From assembly GCF_030269605.1 (NCBI RefSeq), contig NZ_BSTQ01000011.1:186001-250000 (forward strand): DNA of 64,000 bases, written 5' to 3'. The stretch is from Lentzea sp. NBRC 105346 (GTDB lineage: Bacteria; Actinomycetota; Actinomycetes; Mycobacteriales; Pseudonocardiaceae). The number at the start of each line of letters is the position of its first letter. Positions within the stretch are counted from its first letter, which is position 1. Below the pieces are notes generated by a model. It had not been told where the DNA came from. It saw only the letters and a list, made by a program, of their open reading frames with translations, and ran no database searches. Positions 54,360 to 63,095 of this stretch are shown here, in pieces. The translations under genes and the position numbers were made by a program.

Positions 54360-55458
54360 GTCGTACCTCCCCGCCATGGACCTCGTACCGGGCACCGCTC
54401 AGCTCCTCCGGCACGTCCTCCGCGACGGCCGCCGTGATCAGCACCTGCTCGGCGGCGGAGGCGACTTTGGCCAGTTGCTGGCGTCGCCGGCGGTCGAGCT
54501 CGGCGAACACATCGTCCAGCACGAGCACCGGTTCCACCCCGTCGACACGCATGAGTTCGTAGCCTCCGAGCCGCAGAGCGAGCGCGAACGACCATGACTC
54601 TCCGTGACTGGCGTACCCCTTTGCGGGGAGCTCGCCCAGGACGAGGTCGAGATCGTCCCGGTGCGGGCCGACGAGGCACACGCCGCGTTCGATCTCCTGC
54701 TTCCGCACCCGGTCGAGCTCCACGAGCAACAGGTCCTCGATGCTCTCCTTGTCTTCTGGCAGCTCGCCGACAGACGAGCGATAGCTGATGACGGCCGGGC
54801 GTGACTCCGGCGCCACCTCCGCGTACGACGCCGACACGTGCGGCGCCATGTCCTGAACCAGCTTGACCCGCGCCGCGAGCAGCTCGGCGCCGTGCTTGGC
54901 GAGGTGCCCGTCCCAGACGTCGAGCGTGCTGAGGTCCGCGGACCGGCTGTGCTTCACCGTCTTCAGCAACGCGCTGCGCTGCTTCAGCACCCGCTCGTAG
55001 TCGCTGCGCACCCCGGCGAACCGGGGCGCGCGCAACACGAGCATCTCGTCGAGGAACCGTCTTCGGTCGCCGGGATCGCCGCGCACAAGAGAGAGGTCCT
55101 CCGGTGCGAACAACACCGTGCGCAGGATCCCGAGCACGTCCCGCGGCCGCGGCACCGGACCGCGGTTGATCCGCGCCCGGTTGGCCTTGCCCGCGGTGAT
55201 CTCCAGCTCCACCAGCAGCTCGCGGTCGTCGTTGACCACCGCCGTGCGCACCACGGCGCGCTGTGCGCCGTGCCGGATCAGTGGCGCGTCGGTGGCGACC
55301 CGGTGCGAACCGAGGGTCGCCACGTAACCGATCGCCTCGACCAGGTTCGTCTTGCCCTGGCCGTTCTGCCCGACGAGCACGCTGACACCGGGCTCGAAGG
55401 CCAGGTCGGCGTGCTGCCACGAACGGAAGTCGCTGACCTGGAGATGCCGGACGTACAC
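54352..55458 (-). CDS. recF: RecF, recombination mediator ATPase
   Basis: 368 residues. Walker [19 protein letters not shown] near residue 30, the ABC-signature region, and Walker [19 protein letters not shown] at about 310-327. It binds gapped DNA and helps RecA loading at stalled forks. It starts 1 nt after the gnd stop and overlaps dciA by 8 nt, so gnd-recF-dciA are likely co-translated. Confidence 0.97.
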   Translation of the reverse strand: MYVRHLQVSDFRSWQHADLAFEPGVSVLVGQNGQGKTNLVEAIGYVATLGSHRVATDAPLIRHGAQRAVVRTAVVNDDRELLVELEITAGKANRARINRGPVPRPRDVLGILRTVLFAPEDLSLVRGDPGDRRRFLDEMLVLRAPRFAGVRSDYERVLKQRSALLKTVKHSRSADLSTLDVWDGHLAKHGAELLAARVKLVQDMAPHVSASYAEVAPESRPAVISYRSSVGELPEDKESIEDLLLVELDRVRKQEIERGVCLVGPHRDDLDLVLGELPAKGYASHGESWSFALALRLGGYELMRVDGVEPVLVLDDVFAELDRRRRQQLAKVASAAEQVLITAAVAEDVPEELSGARYEVHGGEVRRV

Positions 55459-55459
55459 C

Positions 55460-56341
55460 TCAGGCTTTCTGCACCGAGTGACCGCCGAACTGGTTGCGCA
55501 GCGCGGCGACCGTGCGCATCGCGGGCGAGTCGTCCTGGCGCGACGCGAACCTCGCGAAGAGCGCGGCGGAGATCACCGGCAGCGGCACCGCGTTGTTGAT
55601 CCCCTCCTCGACGGTCCACCGGCCCTCGCCGGAGTCCTCGACGTAACCGCGAAGATCGTCCAGCTCCGGGTCCGACTCGAGCGCCCGCACGAGCAGATCC
55701 AGAAGCCACGACCGCACAACGGTTCCGCGCTGCCAAGCCTTGATCACCGCGGGCACGTCGTCGACGACGTCGGTCTTGTCGAGCAGCTCGAAGCCCTCGG
55801 CGTACGCCTGCATCAAGCCGTACTCGATGCCGTTGTGCACCATCTTCGAGTAGTGGCCGGCGCCGACCTTGCCCGCGTGCGCGAAGCCTTCCTCGCGCGG
55901 GCCTTCAGGACGCAGTGCGTCGAAGATCGGCATGACCTGCTCGACGAGTTCCTTCTCGCCGCCGACCATCAGCGCGTAACCGTTGTCCAGCCCCCACACG
56001 CCGCCGGACACACCACAGTCGAGGTAGCCGATCTGCTTCTGTGCCAAGAGATCCGCGTGCAGCTTGTCGTCGGTGAACTTCGAGTTGCCGCCGTCGATCA
56101 CGACGTCACCCGGCTCGAGCAGCTCGGAAAGTTCCTGCACCGTCTGCCTGGTGATGTCGCCGGCGGGCACCATCACCCACACCGCGCGCGGCGCCTCGAG
56201 CTTGGACACCATGTCCGCCAACGACTCCGAGTCGCTGACCTCCGGATTGCGGTCGTAGCCGATCACCTCGTGACCGGCCCGCCGAATCCGCTCGCGCATG
56301 TTGAAACCCATCTTGCCGAGGCCGACGAGTCCGAGCTGCAC
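55460..56341 (-). CDS. gnd: 6-phosphogluconate dehydrogenase, decarboxylating (short form)
   Basis: 293 residues, the short YqeC/GndA class. Cofactor motif [17 protein letters not shown], substrate-site [27 protein letters not shown] with the catalytic Lys, and [17 protein letters not shown]. The Glu/Asp context after the glycine loop (YDRNPEV) suggests NAD rather than NADP. It converts 6-phosphogluconate to ribulose-5-phosphate and CO2. Its place between dnaN and recF is typical of Streptomyces and Pseudonocardiaceae and absent in E. coli-type origins. Confidence 0.95.
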   Translation of the reverse strand: MQLGLVGLGKMGFNMRERIRRAGHEVIGYDRNPEVSDSESLADMVSKLEAPRAVWVMVPAGDITRQTVQELSELLEPGDVVIDGGNSKFTDDKLHADLLAQKQIGYLDCGVSGGVWGLDNGYALMVGGEKELVEQVMPIFDALRPEGPREEGFAHAGKVGAGHYSKMVHNGIEYGLMQAYAEGFELLDKTDVVDDVPAVIKAWQRGTVVRSWLLDLLVRALESDPELDDLRGYVEDSGEGRWTVEEGINNAVPLPVISAALFARFASRQDDSPAMRTVAALRNQFGGHSVQKA

Positions 56342-56371
56342 GGTGTTCTCCCCTGTGTTCTTTGCTTGGTA

Positions 56372-57496
56372 CTAGCCAGGAAGGCGGACGGGCATCAACA
56401 GGTACAGGTAGCCCGGCGCCACGTTCCCATCCTCGTCCACCGGCTTGAGCAACGCCGGACGGCTGGGCGTCGTGAACGAAAGATGCGCCCGCGGGGTGCG
56501 GACCGCGCCGAGACCGTCGAGCAGGTACCCAGGGTTGAACGCGATCGTCACCGGGTCGCCGGTGTACTCGACCGGAAGCTCTTCCTCCGCCGAACCCTCG
56601 TCGTCGCCACCGGCCGACAGGCGCAGACCGCCGTCGACGAACTCCAGCCGCACCTGCGTTCCGCGCTCGGCGACGAGCGACACGCGCTTGATCGCCTGGA
56701 CGAGGGTCTCGACCTCGATCACCGCGGCGGCAGAGTGCTCGGTCGGCAGCAGCTGGCGGTACTTCGGGAAGTCCGCGTCGAGCAGCCGCGTGGTGGTGCG
56801 CTTGCCGGAACCGGACAGACCGAGCAGCCCGTCGTTCGCGGCGAGCGACATCTCGACCTTGCCGCCGGACGAGCCGAGCGTCTTCGCCGCGTCGCCCAGG
56901 GTGCGCGCCGGGACGAGCACCGCGACCTCGTCGAGCGAGGCGTCGGGCTCCCACGGGAACTCGCGCATCGCGAGCCGGAACCGGTCCGTGGCAACGAGGG
57001 TCAGCTTGCCATCGCCGATCTCGACCCGGACGCCGGTGAGCATCGGGAGCGTGTCGTCCTTGCCGGCCGCGACCGCGACCTGACCGACGGCCTCGCCGAA
57101 GACCTCGCCGGGGAGCTCACCGATCAGCTGCGGCATGGTCGGCAGCGCGGGGTAGTCCTCGACCGGCATGGTCGGGAGGCTGAACCTGGCGCTACCACAG
57201 CTGATCATCATGCGCGCGCCGTCGACCGCGATCTCGACGGGGTGGTTCGGCAGCGCCTTGGTGATGTCCGCGAGCAGCCGGCCGGAGACGAGGGCGCGGC
57301 CGCCGTCGGCGATGGTGGCCGGTACGCCGACCTGAGCGGAGACCTCGTAATCGAACCCGGAAACCGTCAGCGCGTCCTCGGACTCTGCATCGAGCAGCAC
57401 CCCGCCCAGCACCGGAACCGGCGGCCTGGACGGAAGGCTGCGGGCGACCCAGGCGACTGCGTCGGCAAGGCCGTCGCGCTCGACGCGGATCTTCAT
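56372..57496 (-). CDS. dnaN: DnaN, DNA polymerase III beta sliding clamp
   Basis: 374 residues from ATG 57496 ([20 protein letters not shown]), with GAAAGGACG upstream. Three repeated clamp domains are apparent; [16 protein letters not shown] in the second and the C-terminal hydrophobic-groove end [12 protein letters not shown], which binds polymerase and Gnd-like tails, are hallmarks. It forms a ring around DNA. The gap to dnaA is the origin. Confidence 0.97.
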   Translation of the reverse strand: MKIRVERDGLADAVAWVARSLPSRPPVPVLGGVLLDAESEDALTVSGFDYEVSAQVGVPATIADGGRALVSGRLLADITKALPNHPVEIAVDGARMMISCGSARFSLPTMPVEDYPALPTMPQLIGELPGEVFGEAVGQVAVAAGKDDTLPMLTGVRVEIGDGKLTLVATDRFRLAMREFPWEPDASLDEVAVLVPARTLGDAAKTLGSSGGKVEMSLAANDGLLGLSGSGKRTTTRLLDADFPKYRQLLPTEHSAAAVIEVETLVQAIKRVSLVAERGTQVRLEFVDGGLRLSAGGDDEGSAEEELPVEYTGDPVTIAFNPGYLLDGLGAVRTPRAHLSFTTPSRPALLKPVDEDGNVAPGYLYLLMPVRLPG

Positions 57497-58011
57497 GAGG
57501 CGTCCTTTCCTCAAAGTCGGCAAGCCCAACCACGACAACGTGCCAGTGGGGGTTCGGGGAGCCTCGTCCCCCTGTCCGGTGTTTGCCTGGGCCGGGGGCG
57601 GAGCATCCACCGTAGAGCGTCCTCGCCCTTCTCGTCATCTCGGGGCCTGAGCCTTGATCCCCGGGTCCTCGCCCAGCCTGTTTTTGTTTTGTTCTTCTTC
57701 AAGCAAGAGATCGACAGCAGTAGTAGTAAGCGCTGTGGATTGTGTGGACGAGCGCTGTCTGTGCAGGTCGGGCGACCCTCGACCATGTGGACGAACCGGG
57801 GACGGCACCCGGGGACAGCTCGCCGTACCCGGGGAGAACTCGGCGGGGCCACCTCTCGGTCCACAGGTCGTCCACAGTTGTCCCCGGGTGCGTCCCCGGG
57901 TGCGGGGCACTTGTACCCGGGTGTTGCACAGGCCTTCGTGTCCAGATCGTGCTCCAGGTCTCAAACTTTTCCAGTTGTCCCCATGCCTTGGGGTCATGAG
58001 GGCAAACAGAA
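57497..58011. other. oriC: oriC, chromosomal replication origin
   Basis: The 515-bp gene-free spacer between dnaN and dnaA. DnaA boxes seen: TGTGGATTG (57734-57742), TGTGGACGA (57743-57751 and 57786-57794), CGGTCCACA (57857-57865), TCGTCCACA (57868-57876) and weaker TTGTCCCCG/TTGTCCCCA (57878-57886, 57975-57983). Repeated CCCGGGGACA/CCGGG motifs lie between. An AT-rich T/A run (57681-57709) is the likely unwinding site. Confidence 0.93.
57681..57751 (-). other. Candidate basal unwinding system (DnaA boxes, GC step, DnaA-trio)
   Basis: On the minus strand two DnaA boxes (57751-57734) are followed by GCGC, then TTACTACTACTGCTG (57729-57715), and then an A-rich run (57709-57681). This order copies the bacterial basal unwinding system in which DnaA passes from double-stranded boxes to single-stranded DnaA-trios. 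Confidence 0.6.
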
Positions 58012-58036
58012 AGGGCCCGCCGTGGTGGCGGGCCCT
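58012..58036 (-). terminator. Terminator of dnaA
   Basis: AGGGCCCGCC (58012-58021) and GGCGGGCCCT (58027-58036) form a perfect 10-bp stem; reading leftward it is followed by TTTCTGTTT. Confidence 0.85.
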
Positions 58037-58052
58037 CGTGTGGTGGGAGCGA

Positions 58053-59573
58053 TCAGGGGGCGTGGCGGGCGCGCTGCTTGATGCGCGACGTGAGCTCCTG
58101 CACCTGGTCGTAGATGCGCCGGCGCTCCGCCATCTCCTTGCGGATCTTCTTGTCCGCGTGCATGACCGTCGTGTGGTCGCGGCCGCCGAACGTCTGGCCG
58201 ATCTTCGGCAGCGACAGGTCCGTCAGCTCGCGGCACAGATACATGGAGATCTGTCGCGCCTGCGCCAACGCCTTCGTCTTACCCGGGCCGCACAGGTCGT
58301 CGATCGTGACGCCGAAGAACTCGGCGGTGACCGCCATGATCGTCGGCGCGGTGATCTCCGGCGCGTGCGAGTCCGGGATCAGGTCCCGCAACACGATCTC
58401 GGCGAGCTGGACGTCGACCGGCTGGCGGTTGAGCGACGCGAACGCCGTCACCCGGATGAGAGCGCCTTCCAGCTCGCGGATGTTCCGCTCGATGCGGGCG
58501 GCGATGAACTCCAGCACCTCGGCGGGCGCCGCGAGCCGGTCCTGTGCCGCCTTCTTGCGGAGGATCGCGATCCGGGTCTCCAGCTCGGGCGGCTGGATGT
58601 CCGTGATCAAGCCCCACTCGAACCGCGTGCGCAGCCGGTCCTCCAGAGTCTCCAGCCGCTTCGGCGGCCGGTCGCTCGAGACCACGATCTGCTTGTTCGT
58701 GTTGTGGAGCGTGTTGAAGGTGTGGAAGAACTCCTCCTGCGTACCTTCCTTGCCCTCCAGGAACTGGATGTCGTCGACGAGCAAGACGTCGATGTCCCGG
58801 TACCGGCGTTGGAAGGCGACCTTGCGGTCGTCGCGCAGTGAGTTGATGAAGTCGTTGGTGAACTCTTCGGTCGACACGTACCTGACGCGCATGCCGGGGA
58901 AGAGCCGCTGGGCGTAGTGCCCGACCGCGTGCAGCAGGTGCGTCTTGCCCAGACCGGACTCGCCCCAGATGAAGAGCGGGTTGTAGGCACGGGCGGGCGC
59001 TTCCGCCACGGCGACCGCGGCGGCGTGCGCGAACCGGTTCGACGCACCGATGACGAAGGTGTCGAAGTTGTACTTCTCGTTCAGCCGCGTCTGGCTCGGC
59101 GACGGGTTCGCCGGCCGCGTGAACGGAGTGCCGCTCGCAGGCGTGGTGTTCGCGGTGTTGAACGTCGGCCAGATCTCGGAGGCGGTGGCGAGCGCGTCGC
59201 TCTCCTCATCCACCTCGTCGGACTCGCCATCCGTCTCGGTGGTCTCCTCGACCACGACGGGTGACTCACCGTTCTGCACCGGGATAGGCGCCGTCGGCGG
59301 GGTGACCGGTTCGGGTGAGTCGACCTTCACGGCAAGAGAAACGACGCGGCCGAGCCGCCGGGACAGGGCGTCGGTGATCGGGTCGCGCAGCGCGCGCTCG
59401 ATGGCTTCCTTCGCGAAGTCGCTCGGCGCGGCGAGCAGCGCGGTTCCGTCCAGAAGACCGATCGGACGGGTGACCCGCATCCACGCGCGCTGCTGAGGGG
59501 ACAGATGGCTCGTCGCGAGCTCCTGCACCACCTCGGCCCACACGAGACCCAGGTCGACCTGCTGGTTAGACAC
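58053..59573 (-). CDS. dnaA: DnaA, replication initiator ATPase
   Basis: 506 residues from GTG 59573 ([19 protein letters not shown]) with GGAGCGCGGAG upstream. Domain I (1-85), an acidic disordered domain II (about 90-165), AAA+ domain III with Walker [15 protein letters not shown] and Walker [13 protein letters not shown], and domain IV with the DNA-binding signature [16 protein letters not shown]. It binds oriC boxes and unwinds DNA. Its own promoter region carries two DnaA boxes, one overlapping the -35, which fits autoregulation. Confidence 0.98.
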   Translation of the reverse strand: MSNQQVDLGLVWAEVVQELATSHLSPQQRAWMRVTRPIGLLDGTALLAAPSDFAKEAIERALRDPITDALSRRLGRVVSLAVKVDSPEPVTPPTAPIPVQNGESPVVVEETTETDGESDEVDEESDALATASEIWPTFNTANTTPASGTPFTRPANPSPSQTRLNEKYNFDTFVIGASNRFAHAAAVAVAEAPARAYNPLFIWGESGLGKTHLLHAVGHYAQRLFPGMRVRYVSTEEFTNDFINSLRDDRKVAFQRRYRDIDVLLVDDIQFLEGKEGTQEEFFHTFNTLHNTNKQIVVSSDRPPKRLETLEDRLRTRFEWGLITDIQPPELETRIAILRKKAAQDRLAAPAEVLEFIAARIERNIRELEGALIRVTAFASLNRQPVDVQLAEIVLRDLIPDSHAPEITAPTIMAVTAEFFGVTIDDLCGPGKTKALAQARQISMYLCRELTDLSLPKIGQTFGGRDHTTVMHADKKIRKEMAERRRIYDQVQELTSRIKQRARHAP

Positions 59574-59625
59574 CTCCGCGCTCCCCTCCCCTCCACGGAG
59601 CCACCGACTCCACACGTGGACACGG

Positions 59626-59656
59626 AGAATAGAGGCATCCACAGAGTTATCCACAA
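59626..59656 (-). promoter_or_regulatory. Candidate dnaA promoter with DnaA boxes
   Basis: On the minus strand TTGTGG (59656-59651), 19-bp spacer, TATTCT (59631-59626). TTATCCACA (59647-59655) covers the -35 and GCATCCACA (59635-59643) the spacer. Confidence 0.5.
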
Positions 59657-59826
59657 CTGTGCACGAAACGGTGCGTCGTGTCTGCGTTGTGTGACCGCGT
59701 TGTATGTCTGCGCTGCATCACTACTGGGCGGTGGCGGCTCCCACGCCAGGCCCGGCATGCGCGAGGGATGCACGGTAACAAGGTGCGGCATGCCTCACAA
59801 GACGACTTCCGTCGGGGGGCCCCGAT

Positions 59827-59855
59827 TTGGACGTACCTCGTGTGCAAAGTACCCT
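59827..59855 (+). promoter_or_regulatory. rpmH promoter
   Basis: TTGGAC (59827-59832), 17-bp spacer, TACCCT (59850-59855): a good vegetative promoter for rpmH, start near 59862, leaving a 5' leader of about 95 nt. The rest of the 59574-59957 spacer contains no gene. Confidence 0.6.
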
Positions 59856-59957
59856 CGTAAGGTCTCCCGCTAGCGACGGGCGCCTTTGTCGCGCCTACGT
59901 CTCCATGTGACGGGGACAGCCAACGACTTGTAGTAGCAAGCATCGGGAGATTCGACC

Positions 59958-60101
59958 GTGAGCAAGGGTAAGCGCACCTTCCAGCCCAACAACCGTCGCC
60001 GCGCCAAGACGCACGGCTTCCGGCTGCGCATGCGCACCCGCGCGGGCCGTGCCATCCTGGCCGCGCGCCGCAGCAAGGGCCGTGCCCGCCTGTCCGCCTG
60101 A
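59958..60101 (+). CDS. rpmH: 50S ribosomal protein L34
   Basis: 47 residues from [43 protein letters not shown]. The sequence is nearly invariant in bacteria; the protein contacts 23S rRNA. It begins the rightward rpmH-rnpA-yidD-yidC-jag operon. Confidence 0.99.
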   Translation: MSKGKRTFQPNNRRRAKTHGFRLRMRTRAGRAILAARRSKGRARLSA

Positions 60102-60124
60102 CCGCGGACGGTAAGCGCAGCGTC

Positions 60125-60469
60125 GTGCTTCCCGCGGCCGCCCGGCTCACCCGCAGCCAGGACTTCGGCCTGGTGGTTCGCCGAGGCCGCCGCGCAGGAC
60201 GGCCCCGGTTGGTCGTCCACGCCCTGACGCCTGACGTGCCCACCTTGGACACCCCGTCCAAGGTGGGCTTCGTCGTGAGCAAGGCAGTGGGCAACTCCGT
60301 AGTGCGACACCGCGTGTCCCGCCGATTGCGGCACGTGGTGAAGCCCCACCTCGAGTCGCTGCCGCCCGGCACCAACGTGGTCGTCCGGGCACTGGCCGCG
60401 GCCGCCTCCGCCACGAGCGCGGAGCTGGACGCCGACTTCTCGTCGGCGCTGCGCAAGGTGTTGAGATGA
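60125..60469 (+). CDS. rnpA: Ribonuclease P protein component
   Basis: 114 residues, GTG start 23 nt after rpmH. The RNR motif region reads [24 protein letters not shown] (RnpA consensus K-x-GN-A-x-RN-x-x-RR-x-R, with one Asn replaced here by His in VVRHRV). It assists the RNase P RNA in maturing tRNA 5' ends. Overlaps yidD by 4 nt. Confidence 0.96.
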   Translation: MLPAAARLTRSQDFGLVVRRGRRAGRPRLVVHALTPDVPTLDTPSKVGFVVSKAVGNSVVRHRVSRRLRHVVKPHLESLPPGTNVVVRALAAAASATSAELDADFSSALRKVLR

Positions 60470-60723
60470 CCTCGTTGCCCGCGAAGGCGCTGTTGCTGCC
60501 GGTCCACTTCTACCGGCGGTTCATCTCCCCCTTGCTGCCGCCCACCTGCCGTTTCCACCCGAGCTGCAGCGCGTACGCGGTGGAGGCGTTGAACGTCCAC
60601 GGTGCGTTGCGCGGATCCTGGCTGACCGTTCGCCGGCTCCTGCGCTGCGGACCCTGGCACCCTGGAGGCCTGGACCCCGTTCCGCCGAGGCGGCAGGTCC
60701 CCGACATTCCCACCGAGGAGTAG
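60466..60723 (+). CDS. yidD: YidD, membrane protein insertion efficiency factor
   Basis: 85 residues. Conserved [27 protein letters not shown] and [10 protein letters not shown] are present. A small membrane-associated protein that helps YidC insert proteins; the genes are adjacent (4 nt apart). Confidence 0.96.
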   Translation: MTSLPAKALLLPVHFYRRFISPLLPPTCRFHPSCSAYAVEALNVHGALRGSWLTVRRLLRCGPWHPGGLDPVPPRRQVPDIPTEE

Positions 60724-60727
60724 CTCC

Positions 60728-61699
60728 GTGCTCAACTTCATCTACTACCCGGTGTCCTTCATCCTCTGGTGTTGGCACTGGGTGTTCGGCCACATCTTCG
60801 GTGACTCGAGCGGGATCGCCTGGGCACTGTCGGTCGTCTTCCTCGTCTTCACGCTTCGTGCCCTGCTCTTCAAGCCGTTCGTCGGCCAGGTGCGCTCCAT
60901 GCGGAAGATGCAGGAGTTCGCGCCCGAGATGCAGAAGATCAAGAAGAAGTACCCGAACGACCGCCAGCGCCAGGCGCAGGAGATGCAGAAGCTCCAGTCC
61001 GAGCACGGGGTCAACCCGCTCGGCGGCTGCCTGCCGATGCTCGTGCAGATCCCGGTGTTCATCGGTCTGTTCCACGTGCTGCGCTCGTTCAAGCCCGGCT
61101 GGGGTGAGGTCTACTTCTTCGACGCCAAGGGTGTCGAGTCGTTCGTCAACGCCAAGCTGTTCGGCGCGAACCTGTCGACGTTCATGACGATGCCGGAGCA
61201 GATGCTCGAGTCGTTCAAGACCGAGCGCGTCTCCGTGATCCTGGTGGCCGTGCCGCTGATGATCGTGGCGTCCATCGCGACCCACTTCACCGCCCGCCAC
61301 TCCGTCGCCCGCCAGACCGAGGCCGCGCTGGAGAACCCGCAGACCGCGATCATGAACAAGCTGACGCTGTACATCTTCCCGCTGGGTGTGCTCGTCGGTG
61401 GCTTCTTCTTCCCGATCGCGATCCTGCTCTACTGGCTGTCCAACAACGCGTGGACGCTCGGCCAGCAGCACGTGGTCTACAAGAAGATCGACAGCGAAGA
61501 GGCGGAGAAGAAGGCCACGACCGCGACCACGCGTCAGGCCCTCGCCCCGAAGCCCGGCCAGAAGCCGCAGCCGCAGGCGAAGAAGAAGCCCGCCGCGCCT
61601 TCGACCGGCGAGACGAACGGGTCCGCCAGCACCGAGATTCCCGGTCTGATCTCAGACCGATCCACCGGCAAGAAACCGGGCAGCAAGAAGCGCCGTTGA
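60728..61699 (+). CDS. yidC: YidC/Oxa1 membrane protein insertase
   Basis: 323 residues, GTG start. A Gram-positive-type YidC without the large periplasmic domain: first helix at residues 10-28, cytoplasmic coiled hairpin SMRKMQEFAPEMQKIKKKYP, GGCLPMLVQIPVFIGLFHVL, and later helices; basic tail ending KKPGSKKRR, which binds ribosomes. It inserts and folds membrane proteins alone or with SecYEG. Followed 30 nt later by jag. Confidence 0.97.
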   Translation: MLNFIYYPVSFILWCWHWVFGHIFGDSSGIAWALSVVFLVFTLRALLFKPFVGQVRSMRKMQEFAPEMQKIKKKYPNDRQRQAQEMQKLQSEHGVNPLGGCLPMLVQIPVFIGLFHVLRSFKPGWGEVYFFDAKGVESFVNAKLFGANLSTFMTMPEQMLESFKTERVSVILVAVPLMIVASIATHFTARHSVARQTEAALENPQTAIMNKLTLYIFPLGVLVGGFFFPIAILLYWLSNNAWTLGQQHVVYKKIDSEEAEKKATTATTRQALAPKPGQKPQPQAKKKPAAPSTGETNGSASTEIPGLISDRSTGKKPGSKKRR

Positions 61700-61729
61700 T
61701 CGGGCTTACTGCCCCGGAGAGGAGACATC

Positions 61730-62266
61730 GTGTCGGAGACCTTGCAGGCGACCGACGTGGACGCGCCTGAGGACGAGTCGCAGGAGTCCCCGTCCCGCAC
61801 CGAGGATCTGCTCGTGCGGGAAGGCGACATCGCCGGCGACTACCTCGAGCGTCTGCTCGACCTGCTCGACTACGACGGCGACATCGACCTGGACGTCGAA
61901 GGCGGGCGCGCGATCGTCAGCATCGACGGCGGCGAAGACCTGACCAAGCTGGTCGGTCCGCGCGGCAACGTCCTGGAGTCGCTGCAGGAGCTGACCCGCC
62001 TGGCGGTCCAGCAGGAGACGGGCGTGCGCAGCCGCCTGATGCTGGACATCGCCCACTGGCGTGCCGACCGCCGCGGCGAGCTCGCGGAGCTCGGCCGCTC
62101 CACGGCGGAGAAGGTCCTAGCCTCGGGCGAGCGTGCGCGCCTGCACCCGATGACCCCGTTCGAGCGCAAGGTCGTGCACGACGCCGTCGCGCCGATCGCG
62201 GGCGTGCACAGCGAGTCGGAGGGCGAGGAGCCGCAGCGCCGTGTGGTGATCTTCCCCAAGGACTGA
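61730..62266 (+). CDS. jag: Jag/KhpB RNA-binding protein
   Basis: 178 residues from GTG 61730 with GGAGAGGAGA upstream. An acidic N-terminus, a KH-like domain (DLTKLVGPRGNVLESLQELT) and an R3H domain (LHPMTPFERKVVHDAVA, with VVIFPKD at the end) are visible; R-x-x-x-H is represented by the R/H pair in ERARLHPMTP. With KhpA it binds many RNAs and affects cell length and division. Last gene of the rpmH operon, before the parS-containing palindrome. Confidence 0.95.
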   Translation: MSETLQATDVDAPEDESQESPSRTEDLLVREGDIAGDYLERLLDLLDYDGDIDLDVEGGRAIVSIDGGEDLTKLVGPRGNVLESLQELTRLAVQQETGVRSRLMLDIAHWRADRRGELAELGRSTAEKVLASGERARLHPMTPFERKVVHDAVAPIAGVHSESEGEEPQRRVVIFPKD

Positions 62267-62280
62267 CGCTCGGTTCTGCC

Positions 62281-62320
62281 GAACGGCCCCTCGGTTTCAC
62301 GTGAAACCGAGGGGCCGTTC
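62281..62320. other. parS: Perfect 40-bp palindrome: parS centre and hairpin terminator of jag
   Basis: The left half (62281-62300) is exactly complementary to the right half (62301-62320). The centre, GTTTCACGTGAAAC (62294-62307), is the full parS core used by ParB. The outer arms (GAACGGCCCCTCG) plus TCTTTG after 62320 make a strong hairpin terminator 14 nt after the jag stop. Confidence 0.85.
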
Positions 62321-62377
62321 TCTTTGCCTCTGCAGAAGCGTGAACCGTGGGTGCGGCGGGTTGAGGACTCGCCTGGG

Positions 62378-62670
62378 CCGGATTGTCGGACCGTGACGCT
62401 ACGGTCGGCTGGGGGTGTGTCGACGCGCTGGCGGTTGTGAGCTGCCCCCGTATCTCAGGCTAGTGAGGGGGACCGACAGTTCCGGGGGCAGCGGCTCGGG
62501 GCGCGGGAACGTCAGGCTCAGGGGGCCGGGCGGTAAGACTCGCGCGGGACGGTTGGTGTGGGGCCGGAATTGTCGGAGGCTGGCGCTACGGTCGGCTGGG
62601 GGTGTGTCGGCGCGCGGCGGTTGTGAGCTGCCCCCGTATCCAGGCTAGCGAGTGGGACCGACAGTTCCGG
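62378..62670. repeat. Two 107/108-bp elements with terminal inverted repeats, 186-bp period
   Basis: Copy A 62378-62485, copy B 62564-62670. Both begin with CCGGATTGTCGG or CCGGAATTGTCGG and end with CCGACAGTTCCGG, its near-perfect complement. Internal parts (GCTACGGTCGGCTGGGGGTG, GGTTGTGAGCTGCCCCCGTA) are almost identical. Too short to encode a transposase; resembles a mini-element or regulatory repeat. Confidence 0.8.
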
Positions 62671-62695
62671 GATCGGCGACCGCGCCGAACGTGGG

Positions 62696-62849
62696 CACGT
62701 ACGGGACCGGCACGAAGCTGGCGACCACGCACGGGACCGGCAGCCAAACGAGCGAGCACGTACGGAACCGGCAGCCAACCAAGCAACCACGCACGAGACC
62801 GGCAGCCAACCAAGCAACCACGCACGAGACCGGCACAAAAGCTGGCGAC
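62696..62849. repeat. Tandem array, five 30/31-bp units
   Basis: Units start at 62696, 62726, 62757, 62788 and 62819, each beginning CACG(C/T)ACG(A/G)(A/G)ACCGGCA followed by 13-14 less conserved bases such as GCCAACCAAGCAAC. A sixth, decayed copy begins at 62850. The unit is not a multiple of 3. Confidence 0.85.
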
Positions 62850-62891
62850 CACGCACCCAGAGTGGGGCGCGTCTGGTGGGCACGTACGGAA

Positions 62892-63010
62892 GCGATTGGG
62901 GCTTGACTTGGGGTGCGGCGTGGTAGCCCTTGTCGGGCCGGCAGATCTTGCATCTGCCGGCGGAGCCGGCCCACCACGCCGCGAGGGGCCCCAAGTCAAG
63001 CCCCAATCGC
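62892..63010. repeat. 119-bp nested palindrome, MITE-like
   Basis: Left arm GATTGGGGCTTGACTTGGGG (62894-62913) exactly complements 62989-63008; GC extends the arms to 22 bp (62892-62913, 62989-63010). Inside, GCGGCGTGGT (62915-62924) and ACCACGCCGC (62973-62982) pair, and GCCGGCAGAT pairs with ATCTGCCGGC at the tip. No protein is encoded. It lies in the 775-bp gene-free stretch 62321-63095. Confidence 0.85.
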
Positions 63011-63095
63011 GGCGCCGAAGGCGCCCCCGGAAGACGCAGCGCCCCACGACCCGCAACCCACGTGGACCGCAAAGTGGACCGCAAAAACGAGAGCC

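Noticed and set aside
62696..62849. 31-bp direct repeats as a CRISPR array
   Set aside because: The units are contiguous and similar along their whole length, without unique 30-nt spacers, and no cas genes are present.
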